Positions 23,505 to 34,900 of a DNA stretch of 64,000 nt are shown here, piece by piece. The DNA is from Diorhabda sublineata (lineage: Eukaryota > Arthropoda > Insecta > Coleoptera > Chrysomelidae): positions 35,958,086 to 36,022,085 of the forward strand of contig NC_079475.1 in the NCBI RefSeq assembly GCF_026230105.1, given 5' to 3'. The translations under genes were made by a program, and so were the position numbers. Position 1 is the first letter of the stretch; the number at the start of each line of letters is the position of its first letter. A model generated the notes under the pieces. It saw only the letters and a list, made by a program, of their open reading frames with translations. It was not told the origin of the DNA and searched no databases.

Positions 23505-23899
23505 TATTAAAGAAAATTATTTTTGTTTACAATCATTTTTATTTACCTTTCTAACACAACCTTACTTAACCTTACAAAAATTACTAAATTATAATTTTAT
23601 CTATTGATTTTTCGTGAAACTCTGCGCATGTGTCAACCATCATGACTTTTCACACACAGATAGATCTTGATGAGATCTATCGAACAAAGTTATCCATGGT
23701 TAGATATCTGTTAGCCTTCCTGAGATAATGGCCACTTCCGGTATCTCCGGAAGTAAATGTTTCCGCATAAAATAGATATGAAAAATCGATTTTTCGTATT
23801 ATCAATAGTATATGTATAAAATTTCATGACGATCCTTTTGGTGTGGCTTATCATACTTATACCAAATAGTTATTTATACAACAAGTTCAAGATTAAGTG

Positions 23900-24330
23900 A
23901 CAACACGTCGAGTGCAATAAACACTTTTTGCACGAGTTGCATACAATATTTTTTCTACGTTCATGAAAAAAGAATTAATTGTTAACTAAAATTTCTAGAA
24001 CTGCATAATCCAAATCATAGTAGTCGTGATCGCGTACGTTTGACGCATTTACGTTTGTGTTTTTAAATTGTAATCATATGGAAATTTAGGAAAAAATGCA
24101 TTTTCTAGTAATGTCGTGATCTAGTAAATGATTGATAATAAAATAAAATTCGCAATTCTTTGAATCTCACAGAAAAGGGATTAAATATGTCGCTCATTTG
24201 AATGTTTATATTTGTCTTCATCACAAACCTCTGTACTATAATGATAGATGAGTGCAATAAAGATCCACTTTTTCCAGTAAATATAGTTCAATAAAGTTGT
24301 GTTTATTGCATGAACGTAGAAAAATAAATG
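23900..24330. repeat. Weak inverted repeat flanking AT-rich DNA
   Basis: ATTTTTTCTACGTTCATG near 23949 is matched by CATGAACGTAGAAAAAT near 24310 in inverse orientation. AGTGCAATAAA occurs in both halves. This could be a small MITE. Confidence 0.4.
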
Positions 24331-24609
24331 AACGTTTAATTAACGCGGTTCCAATAGTTATTGGAAATGAAAAACAGATATTTTACGTAATTTCATTATA
24401 TTTTGTTACCGATCTACAAAAAAATGTGCTGAGATTATTTTCATGAGAAATATAAAATTATGTTAAATGCATTTTGTCTCCAAGCGCACGAGAAAAAAGA
24501 TTGAATAATTTATATAAGTGTTTTGTAAATATTTTTCATTAAAAATTATTTAGATAACTAATCAAGATATTAAAATGAAATAATTGTCGGAATCCACTCA
24601 AAATAGTTG

Positions 24610-25025
24610 TCTAGCCACATGTAATCTTCTTCTCCTTCACCGTACGTTAGCATTTAGTTCTGTTTTTGCATCAATGGTTGCCTAGCTACAGCTGGGATGA
24701 TGAAGATCAGCTTTCATAGCATCTTGTAGATCGTCGTCCTAGTAGTATTCGGTTTCTCTTCCTTTGCAATCATTGCCAACCATATGACATTCCGTCCACG
24801 TGGTCTCTCCATTCCCTTCGCCGGTTTCTCGCCCATTCAATACCCAGGTACCTTGATATTAATGACGCCTTTGTTTTTTGACCTTTCACTTCTTTCTTTA
24901 AACTACTATTACTTGTTATGTCCGTTCCTAGATATTTGAATGACATCACGTATTCTACACTCTGATCGTATTTTGCAATGGATATGTTTATTAAATTGCT
25001 ATTCGTTAGTCTTGCTAGCTAAAAC
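24610..25025 (-). pseudogene. LINE reverse-transcriptase fragment
   Basis: On the - strand, YVMSFKYLGTDITSNSSL matches the conserved segment after the RT core (FKYLG block) of insect LINEs. After a deletion, RRREWRDHVDGM matches the C-terminal end. It is out of frame and internally deleted. Confidence 0.6.
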
Positions 25026-25132
25026 TCGTGAGCGGCTGGACAGATTTTGTCCAGAGAAGGTTTAAAAGGGGAATGAATATGAAAATGCTCGGAATTAACT
25101 AAAAACAACAATTTTATTTTTCCTTGATGTTT

Positions 25133-27104
25133 GGACTCAAATTAAATTTTTGAACGCTACCATAATATTTGACATTTGACAGCCAACTATATGTAGATTG
25201 ATAAATCTTAAGTGTTGTCACAAATTAAATTTCTGCATGCAACTTTAATATTTGACATATGACAACCAACTATATGTAGATTGATAAATCATAAGTGTTG
25301 TCACACATTAAATTTCTGAACGCAACCATAATATTTGACATATGACAGCCAACTATATGTAGATTGATAAATCATACAGGTAAGTGTTGTCACAAATTAA
25401 ATTTCTGAATGCAACCATAATATTTGACATTTGACAACTAACTATATGTAGATTTATAAATCATAAGTGTTGTCACACATTAAATTTCTGAACGCAACCA
25501 TAATATTTGACATATGACAGCCAACTATATGTAGATTGATAAATCATACAGGTAAGTGTTGTCACAAATTAAATTTCTGAACGCAACCATAATATTTGAC
25601 ATATGACAGCCAACTATATGTAGATTTATAAATCATAAGTGTTGTCACACATTAAATTTCTGAACGCAACCATAATATTTGACATATGACAGCCAACTAT
25701 ATGTAGATTGATAAATCATACAGGTAAGTGTTGTCACAAATTAAATTTCTGAACGCAACCATAATATTTGACATATGACAGCCAACTATATGTAGATTGA
25801 TAAATCATACAGGTAAGTGTTGTCACAAATTAAATTTCTGGATGCAACCATAATATTTGACATTTGACAATTAACTATATGTAAATTGATAATTAATCTT
25901 AAGTGTTGTCACAAATTAAATTTCTGAACGCAACCATAATATTTGACATATGACAACCAAATATATGTAGATTGATAAATCATACAGGTAAGTGTCGTCA
26001 CAAATTAAATTTCTGAACGCAACCATATTTGACATATGACAGCCAACTATATGTAGATTGATAAATCATACAGGTAAGTGTTGTCACAAATTAAATTTCT
26101 GAACGCAACCATAATATTTGACATATGACAGCCAACTATATGTAGATTGATAAATCATACAGGTAAGTGTTGTCACAAATTAAATTTCTGAACGCAACCA
26201 TAATATTTGACATATGACAGCCAACTATATGTAGATTGATAAATCATACAGGTAAGTATTGTCACAAATTAAATTTCTGAATGCAACCATAATATTTGAC
26301 ATATGACAACCAACTATATGTAGATTGATAAATCATAAGTGTTGTCACACATTAAATTTCTGAACGCAACCATAATATTTGACATATGACAGCCAACTAT
26401 ATGTAGATTGATAAATCATACAGGTAAGTGTTGTCACAAATTAAATTTCTGAATGCAACCATAATATTTGACATATGACAACCAACTATATGTAGATTGA
26501 TAAATCATAAGTGTTGTCACACATTAAATTTCTGTACGCAACCATAATATTTGACATATGACAACCAACTATATGTAGATTGATAAATCATATAGGTAAG
26601 TGTTGTCACTTATTAAATTTCTGAATGCAACCATAATATTTGACATTTGACAACTAACTATATGTAGATTTATAAATCTTAAGTGTTGTCACAAATTAAA
26701 TTTCTGGATGCAACCTTAATATTTGACATTTGACAACTAACTATATGTAAATTGATAATTAATCTTAAGTGTTATCACAAATTAAATTTCTGAACGCAAC
26801 CATAATATTTGACATACGACAATCAACTATATGTAGATTGATAAATCATACAGGTAAGTGTCGTCACAAATTAAATTTCTGAACGCAACCATAACATTTG
26901 ACATATGACAACCAACTATATGTAGATTGATAAATCATACAAGTAAGTGTCGTTACAAATTAAATTTCTGAACGCAACCATAACATTTGACATATGACAA
27001 CCAACTATATGTAGATTGATAAATCATACATGTAAGTGTCGTCACAAATTAAATTTCTTAACGCAACCATAATATTTGACATTTGACAACTAACTAATAT
27101 GTGT
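25133..27104. repeat. Tandem satellite, 83/89-bp monomers, about 23 copies
   Basis: I count 22 monomer junctions over 1972 bp. The monomer contains AAATTTCTGAACGCAACCAT, ATATTTGACATATGACAGCC and ACTATATGTAGATTGATAAA. Two main length forms occur: 83 bp, and 89 bp with six extra bases (usually ACAGGT) at the junction. Short junctions of the CATAAG type are followed by TCACACATT, and long ones by TCACAAATT. The two forms are therefore linked sequence variants. Two monomers carry a third junction (GATAATTAATCTTAAG). The ends are partial monomers. Confidence 0.95.
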
Positions 27105-27865
27105 ATCCATCCTCTATGTCGATCGATACCTCGGACAAAGAGTGCATCCTTCTATCTTTGTGATTGACGATTACCGCTACGTGTGCGAGAACTTTCTTTA
27201 CTTTGGTGATCCTTTGTGATAGTGATATTTGAAATTATGTGCTCTGCGAAGCAGTTGTTAGACATAGGAAATAATAAAGTAGACACCTCGATCGGATTCA
27301 TCACACTACCCACAGATTTCTGTCACATTACAGACTCAAAAGAGTAGCTTATTCAGCGTGTTTTCCCAGATATAGCGCAACAGTTCAATCGATTTATCGA
27401 TTGAGGCAGTAGGTACGAAATAAACTTTGGCAATATTGAATGATATTTTCCAATAGGAACAGGATACCTAAATCAAGAATAAATAATTATTAAAAGATAA
27501 CTTAAACAAAAACATCTACAAACTATTAAAAACTACTGAAAACATATCTAAAATTCGAATTTAGAGTCTATTAAAAATTTAAAATAATTGAGTTGATTAA
27601 CTGAAAAAACAGAAACAAGAAATTTAGAACACTATTTGTTGACAATAAAAGTTAATTATATCTTTATTGATTTATCTACTAGTATTTGGGTCGTTCTGTT
27701 TTATTATTTTCCGGTTTCTGTAAATAGAATTTCGACCAAAAAAATACATAAGTAACATGTGTAAAAAGTATAATGATTGGTCCGCAAGAAACAATTTTTT
27801 GTCATGTACCGGTATAATTCATTCCAAGAAATTTCTTCTTGATTACATTACGAAGATTGTCTAAA
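27105..27865. other. Spacer without recognisable gene
   Basis: A GC-richer piece directly follows the satellite (27110-27320) and then AT-rich DNA. No gene is recognised. Confidence 0.4.
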
Positions 27866-27894
27866 AAGAAAGAAGTAAGACATAATCTCCAGTC

Positions 27895-28150
27895 GAACAT
27901 CCTTGTCGGATAAAAATTTCTCTCCTTAAAGTGAAACTTCAAGGTTAGGTAACAGGAAATAGTCTAGAGGGGTCTAGATATGGTTAATATAGTGGGTGGT
28001 AACCAATTCAACTCTTCTAAACAATAGCGATAACTTCCTCGTCTAAAAAAATCTCTCTCCTGCAATTGAAACTTTGAGGTTAGGACAGAAAACAGACGCT
28101 GGGGGGCGGATCTGGTGAATACGGTAGGTGATCAGTCAATTCGGAAAGCA
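27895..28150. repeat. Diverged local duplication
   Basis: The segment 27915-28020 resembles 28045-28140 (AAAATTTCTCTCC versus AAAATCTCTCTCC, GGTTAGG, then GGTGAATACGGTAGGTGA-like text). It overlaps the end of a mariner remnant and may be a partial duplication of it. Confidence 0.5.
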
Positions 28151-28560
28151 ACTCGTTAATTTTAGCCACGGAGATCACTGAGGTGTGAGGATGTTAATCC
28201 TGATGGAAAAGCACTGTCCGTTTTTTTAAATGCGTACACTTCACCTAATCAAGCAATGATGCATGGTACATTCTTGTTTATTTTTTTGGAGTTAGTCGAT
28301 AAACATTATCTCATAACTAGCCCAAAAAACAGTTTCCATTGTTGTTTCGGCAGATGAAACCGTCTTTGCCTCTTTCGGAGTAGGTTCGTCTTTGCAATCC
28401 TCTGTCCTGACTTTTTTTTCATTTCATGAGTGTAGTGGTATGATTCAGGTTTCATCTACGGTTATGAATCGACTCAATTTGATAAAACCGCGTCAATAAA
28501 GCCTAGAAAATTTTAATTCGAATGCGTCAAACAGAAGCTAAGCGTCCGAAATGGTTAAAC
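28090..28560 (-). pseudogene. mariner transposase remnant
   Basis: On the - strand, SRFITVDET carries the first Asp block. Then come SERGKDGF-like debris, VLFHQD (second Asp block), SVISVAKINELLSELTDH and LPYSPDPPPS (third Asp block). The spacing suits mariner. Multiple frame changes and stops make it older than the element at 22199-23504, and it belongs to another subfamily by sequence. Confidence 0.65.
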
Positions 28561-28811
28561 TTTGATTGAGAATATCTCAACGCACACGCATCGACTATAT
28601 TTATGTGTTAACATCTTTAGGTTGAGGTCGGAAAATTTTCAGACAAACCTCGTAAATATCGAAAACCTGCAATAATCTTTGGGTAGGTAGCTGGTAATTT
28701 CTAGCCAATAATCCAAGAGAAAATAAAACTGACTATGTGAAATTTGTTGCGGAAGCTTCTAGTGAGTGTTAATGGAGTCTTACATATGTATTCAATCTTT
28801 TTTTCCTTTAT

Positions 28812-29700
28812 ATGAGCGTTAGCAGGATTCTTCTTCGTATTAGGCGTAGTCGTCTGTTTTATCTTCGACATCCTTGCCTCCTATCCTGCTTCAAGGTTGT
28901 CGCGCCACCTTTTTCTGGGTCGGCCGATACTCCTTCGGCCCAATGGGGATTTATCGCGCGCTATCTTGACCAGTCTATTGTTGTCCATACGACTTATGTG
29001 CTCGATAGAACCCATTCGTTGACGTCATCTATTTTGCATAATCTTCTGATGTTCTCACTTCTTTCCCTGTCCAGAAGGGTTTTTCCGGCTATCCTGCGCA
29101 GCACTTTCATTCTTTTGGCTTTCGCCGTTTCTGGCTGTGTCATTATAGGTCTTACCGTGGCCTTGTATATTCTTGATTTGGCCTCTATTCTGATATGTTT
29201 ATTTCGCCATATGGTTTCGTTCAAACATGCTGTTATTCTTAAGGCTTTGGTTGTTTGCTTTCTTATTTCGTTCTCTACGTCTCCAAATCTCTATTCCTAA
29301 GTATTTGAATTTCATTACTTGGTGAATTATCTGGTCGTCTACGACTAGCTTACATCTTAACGGAGTTTTGGATGTGGTCATACACTTTGTTTTGGACGTA
29401 GATATTAACCTATTGAAAGATTTAGCTGTGCAGTTAAATACATGTAAAAGCCTTTGAAGATCATCCTAGAACGGCATCATCAGCGTAACATAATATTGTA
29501 ACTTTTCGATCCCCCATCTGGTATCCCCTTAGCTTTCTTACTTTCTTGATTATTTGCTCCATAATGATATTGAAAAGCAAGGGGCTTAAGGAGTCTCCCT
29601 GGCGAATCCCTTTGTGTACTGCTATTTGTTCTGTTAGCACTCCGTACACTTTGGCTTGGATTTTGTTGTCCATGTATATATTTTCAATGGTTAACAAGAT
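28812..29700 (-). pseudogene. LINE reverse transcriptase, 5'-truncated
   Basis: Reading the - strand from 29697, IRQGDSLSPLLFNIIMEQII is the RT motif before the catalytic site and ILCYADDAVL is the YADD active site. After a short deletion and stop come DDLQRLLHVFNCTAK, VMKFKYLGIEI, RIEAKSRIYKATVRPIM and RRIAGKTLLDRERSENIR. The last part is SPLGRRSIGRPRKRW. This order is that of RTE/CR1-like insect LINEs. The 3' end carries a GAAGAA tail near 28825-28836. It is dead because of the stop after the active site and later frame changes. Confidence 0.85.
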
Positions 29701-30770
29701 GAATAAGATATATTTCTCAAATGATTTATTTTAGTCGCAAACCGTTAGATTGCTTCAAATGAAATAAAATCCTAAACATAATTAACAACGATGACCACTT
29801 GCCAAACACCAAAGTAATCTTTGTACTTATTGGCAAAGGAATAAAATTATTGGTAATAAAATATTTCTCCTGAAAAGCGGACATATGCTTGTATTGATAT
29901 TGAATATATTTTAATGTAGAATAGAAAAAAATAACGTACAGAAGATTTATTATTTGGATTAAACATTTTTTATGCAGGCCATACCTCAAAACATACCCAA
30001 TAAGAAGGTCAACTTGCATGTAAATTCCGGCAACACTAATTTAGTTCTGCCACTTACCAATCGTGGAGCTAGTGAAATAAAAATGTGTCATTACTGTCAA
30101 TCTCAATTGTCAAGATAAATAAACATGTTTTTCAATTTCCCAAATGCTTTTCTGATGTGTATTTGTGATTTTACAAATTTCAATACAAAACATTTGAAAA
30201 ATAAAACTATCCCATGTATTCCTACCTTTCATCTGCCTTCATTGTCTACTTCCATTTATGAAGATCACATTTATGCCTAACATCATGACTGTATAGTAAA
30301 CCAAGAACATTCATATGTTGTAAATACACTGATATTATCGTCGAAGATTTGATAGTCCGAGTGTGTATGCCTTAACATCTGGCGAGTAAATTTTCAAATT
30401 CCATTGTTACACAATATAATAGTAGTTTTGACAAACAAAAATCGGGTTTTTGACTGTAGCTGGAACTACTAAAAACAATTTAACACCTAATAAAATAATA
30501 ATGTATATCAAGTTCATCGGAATACAACAGCCCAAATATCAAAATTGAAAAACAGTTTGAAGAATAACAAAGAGCAGTTAAAGACAATGTGTGTGAAATT
30601 GGATCATCAGACAAGTTATGGCAAAACGATGGATAATACTTTTGTTCTTTCTACGGACAAAAGAAGTATCTACAACCTTCTATACCATCTGTGATGAATT
30701 TGATATAGTTGTTTGACATATTTTAGTGGACAAATCGACTTAAGCATTTTAATATATACGGCTTGAGACT
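29701..30770. other. AT-rich spacer, nothing recognised
   Basis: No gene is recognised. A 97-codon - strand frame (30019-29726) has no family resemblance. Confidence 0.4.
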
Positions 30771-30777
30771 AGAACGA

Positions 30778-30838
30778 GGGTTGTTAAACTGCTCTGACGA
30801 GACGTAACAACGTCGAAACTAGTCAGTAGTTATAACCC
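30778..30838 (+). ncRNA. Type I hammerhead ribozyme, Penelope/satellite style
   Basis: The conserved core CTGACGA is at 30794-30800. Stem II is GACGT/ACGTC (30801-30805 with 30810-30814) closed by an AACA loop. GAA follows at 30815-30817. Then comes ACTAGT with the cleavage triplet GTC ending at 30824. Stem I pairs AACTGCT (30787-30793) with AGTAGTT (30825-30831). An outer helix pairs GGGTT (30778-30782) with AACCC (30834-30838). Stem III can form only two pairs in cis. ACTAGT is self-complementary, so two copies could pair, as known for short-stem-III hammerheads in Penelope-like elements and animal satellites. Activity is inferred. Confidence 0.85.
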
Positions 30839-30844
30839 CCCTTG

Positions 30845-31640
30845 TAACTGTGAGCCATTGGGGATATTAATATCGACAAAAAGGTCGATTGACATCACGC
30901 TCCTCAGCGGAGTTTTAATTCAATATTCGTTGAGGCACTAGCCAGGAAAGTACTTGTTGTCTCCTTTGGGGATCGGCAGAATACATTTTCGAAATATTGA
31001 AATCTTTTATTCTTATTAATTTTCACACCTTATTTACTACACAATTATACAATTACACTTTACATATTCATTAACATACTTGCTCTTAGGCTCACTTGTA
31101 TTCAAGTAATATGTTTTGTAAATTCAAATGAACCGCGAAAATAGATTAGTTCTGCCACGTACCATCGAGGGCACTGGCATCGAAAATCCGCCATGTTGTT
31201 TCCACTGAGTTTCCATTTCTTCTTAGGGTATATTCTGTGGGAATAAAGACAAGGCCGTTAAAACTCTTATAGTAACCCACTTAGAAAAGACTTTCACTTG
31301 GACTATACATTTCTTCGTTTATTATTCCGTGCATAGAATCAGAAAACGGTTTTTCTCGGCCAAAGTACCAGTCGATTAACTGACTATATGGTCTAATGTT
31401 GATATTCATCGAATATGATTTTTATTTAGACAACGCAAAACGTTAAAAATGTCATTTTTAAATATGTTTGGTTAGCTCCCTCGAGACGTCCGATACATAA
31501 AGCTTTAGCGTAGCAAGCTATGATATATGTCACTTTTACAATCTGTTAGTTAATTTTATAGAGATATTTAAGAAGTTGAATTTTTTAAAAAATAAGACAT
31601 CTTATCAACAAATACTATAAAAACTAGTAGAGTAGACGAA
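30845..31640. other. Spacer upstream of the coiled-coil gene
   Basis: No gene is recognised. The part from about 31450 to 31640 must hold the promoter and 5' UTR of the + strand gene, but no TATA box or initiator stands out. The text around 30895-30965 may be the rest of the repeat carrying the hammerhead. Confidence 0.35.
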
Positions 31641-31642
31641 GC

Positions 31643-31911
31643 ATGAGCGAAAATAATAGTACCACGGATATATTTTCAACACCGAAAATAGGTGGTAGTG
31701 GAGATGGAGACGGTATCAAGAAGGTGACAACTAGAACGAAAATTCCCTTTCCTTCTTCAAGAAAATTCAACGCAAATATTCCGTGCGGGAATATGAAGTT
31801 GAAATTGGAACAAGCTTTGACAGATTTGCAGAAACCGAAAAAACACAATTGTCTTACGAAAGCCCAAACTGTTGCGGAGATAACACCGTCGAAGACTAAA
31901 TTAAAGAAAAA
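31643..31911 (+). CDS. Coiled-coil gene, exon 1
   Basis: The start ATG is at 31643 (MSENNSTTDIFSTPKIGG). It encodes 89 residues plus two bases of Lys90. The donor is AA|GTGAGT. It is rich in Ser, Thr, Gly and Lys. Residues near 30-42 (TRTKIPFPSSRKF) look like a basic-proline linear motif. Confidence 0.8.
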
Positions 31912-34900
31912 GTGAGTTTTAATTTTGTATATTGTGAGTCATAATATAATAATAAAGAGAAAAAAAAAATAATTAATTTAGTAATTCTCTTAGTATTAGT
32001 ATTGTCTTCATCTTGGTTCATATTACTTTTCTTTTCAGGACACATTCCGAATTAGATCTCAATGAACTCGATACAAGACGTTCGGAAGGCTCGAATACAG
32101 TTGATGCATCGCGACGCTGCAATAGAGACAGGGTAGTGTGTAAATTATACGGGTATCTACTTGTGCACGCTTGGCGTCGTTGTAAGACGCGTCTACAAAC
32201 GCTTTCGGATCTAAGCGGTCGCCAGCTTAACCAGGTTCGTTCATTAATAGATAAACGGAATGAAAAAATAATTTTTTTTAAATAGGTAAGGAATAGCGAC
32301 TATCGATTAGAGTAGCTATCGATATCTCGATAATGATATCTCGATAATCTATAACGCTGTTATTTGTTGCTGAAACTCTTTGATTAACTAAACTGAAAAT
32401 GAAAAATGAGGAGATTGAGTTTATCATTCATTTCATGATGCTTGCCTAACGTTCCAAATTCACATCAGCGATTCTATTTCATCCTGTACTTTTTCAACAT
32501 TTCGTCAATACTGTAACAAAAATTTGTGGAATTTGTTGTTATCTGATAACAATTCCAGCTGAATTTAATACTTTCAAATAGTTTCTAAGGGCCAAACACT
32601 GATCTTGTCCTTTGTCTATACTATAGAAGTGAGCTCACGTGGAGATGATACTCTGAGCGGGCCACGTGTTTGTAGAGGTTATAAAAATGGTTCTGCACCA
32701 AAACGCAAGCACTAAACATCAACTATAGTTGAAAAGTGTGCATTATTGTTCTGTTTAAAAGATTGAGTATATAGAACTTCTGTTTACCTTAAGTATGATG
32801 TTAGAAAATCGACAATAATTGATTTGAAGAAGAAAAAAGTCGTTTGTCTGGTGCTCAAGCCGGAAAAGTCCGGGCTTAAAAACAGCTAAATTTGTTAGAA
32901 AATCCCGTGCTAGGAGAAGCACTTTTTTCTTGGTTTTTGGAGCAAAGACGAAGACACGTTCCAAACAGATTCGATCATAAACGACTGACAAGATCTGATT
33001 TCAGTGCAACGTTAGTTGAAAGTATTAAGTACAAAATGTAATGTAATGTAATGAGGAGGCTGATCAAGCATTCTAAAAAAGATCTTTGATGAGAGAAAAA
33101 GGCATTTGTCCTAAACAAATATACATATAATGCAGATGAATCAGGATTGCTTTGGGAAAGTTGTGCCAGATAAAACTTTAGCCTCTTCTGCTGAAGCTGG
33201 TGGTTCTGGTTAAAAAAGAATCACTTTTATTCTTTATACAAACCTTATACAAACAAATAGGGAATCAATTATTACATTTTATAGTCGTGGGAATGTCCAA
33301 AAAGTCAATAACATTTGAATCCGTAAAGCTACCGATACAGGACAAAGGTTTGCTTGTAGAACTAGAGATAGAGTGGTTCACAGGACATGTCTTTCTATAA
33401 GTGCAATGTCATTTGAAGAAATAAAGTCTACAACAAAGAACATTGTTACTATTGGATAATTAATTCGGTTTACGAATCAAAACAATTCAGAATGTTGAGA
33501 TTATTATAAAAAAACTGCTATTTCAAATATTTATGCGATAAAAAGATAATAAAAGCTTAACATCACAAGATGTTGTAAAAAAATCACGATTACAGACATG
33601 ATTTTTGCACTAACGCAATTTTGGGATCACGTGTAGCCATCTCTATCAAAATTAAACACTTGTTTGGAATGTGTTGTGGAAAATGATCCTTCGTTATCCG
33701 ACAAGATGATGCTGTGTTACTTGAAGGTCAAAGCCTTTTCTTGGACAATAAATAGAATCCGCCAGATCATAATAAATGACTCATGAATAAAAACATAAAA
33801 CACTTGACGTATTTTGTGATTTCAATATGTATCTTATTAGCAAACAACGGTTGTTTTTTGGAAGCTTTTTTTATTGTGAAAGGCTTCACTATATTTGGTA
33901 AACAAATTGGATTGAATAAATTTATAGAACAAAACCAATAATCAGTACAATACTGCTCAGAACTCACTTTTTCTTTTCTAAAAAAATCTTTCAGCTTGAG
34001 GTGGGGATAAATTGACCTATTGGCTGGCTGCTGTTTCATATGTATGCGGTTCTGTTCGTTTTCGGTCGTAACCGACAAGATGTGCACCGATGCTTCGCGA
34101 ATAGATTCCTTCAACTTCACATTCAATTTATCATATTATTTAGTTAACATTCTTAAGTATTTAAAAAATATGACTCCGTTGTCTATTAGATTCAGAAAGA
34201 TAGTATATAAATTCTTGCAGCAATGAGGGTGCACCCAATGAATTCTTGTATATCTTTATCTCCGTTTTTTTCATTTTTCTACAGAGAACAAACATTCTTA
34301 TTGCACCACAAATCACTACAATGTACTTAGCCCGATTAGACACGGAAAAAACCGTGTATGTAAGACAAGGTTTCATTCGTTTCCGGTTTCTATCGGAAAC
34401 GAACCGAAACGCATACGTGTGAAACAGGCCTTAGTGCATTTACGTTTTTACCACTCTTAATTGAACTTGTTCTGTCAGTTTTGTATAGTAAAAATTTTGC
34501 AATTTAAAACCAACTTCCCGTTAATATTTTGGCTTGCAATTATTCAAGCTCACTTATTTTTTTATACAGAAAAATAAGGGCCAGAACCAACAATGCACTT
34601 AGCCTGAGTATACACGGAAAAAAACCGAAACATAATATAAACATTGTGAAAACCGTGTATATGTGATAAGGTTTCATTCCGGTTTCTATCGGAAACGAAC
34701 CGTACCGAATGGAACCACTTACGTATGAAACAGGCCTTAGTGCATCTACGTTTTTACCACTCTTGAACTTGTTCAGTCTGTTCGTATAATACAAATTTTA
34801 TAATCAATTTAGAACCATATTCCCGTTAATATTTTGGCTTGCAATTGTTCATGATCACTTATTTCTGGTGATAATACATGAATCAATTGTAAATCTATTA

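Larger units (their letters stand above)
21779..23867. mobile_element. Inverted-repeat element hosting a nested mariner
   Basis: Left (21779-21915) and right (about 23730-23867) segments are inverted copies, sharing TATCTATTTTATGCGGAAA-type text and AGTATGATAAGCCA at the outer ends. Without the mariner, the host element would be about 780 bp and non-coding. The frame at 21876-22082 has no known motif. It looks like a MITE or a deleted DNA transposon. Confidence 0.65.

Noticed and set aside
32281..32290. GTAAGG as the donor of coiled-coil exon 2
   Set aside because: The reading frame meets a stop just before this site. The CCAG|GTTCGT site at 32234 keeps the frame.
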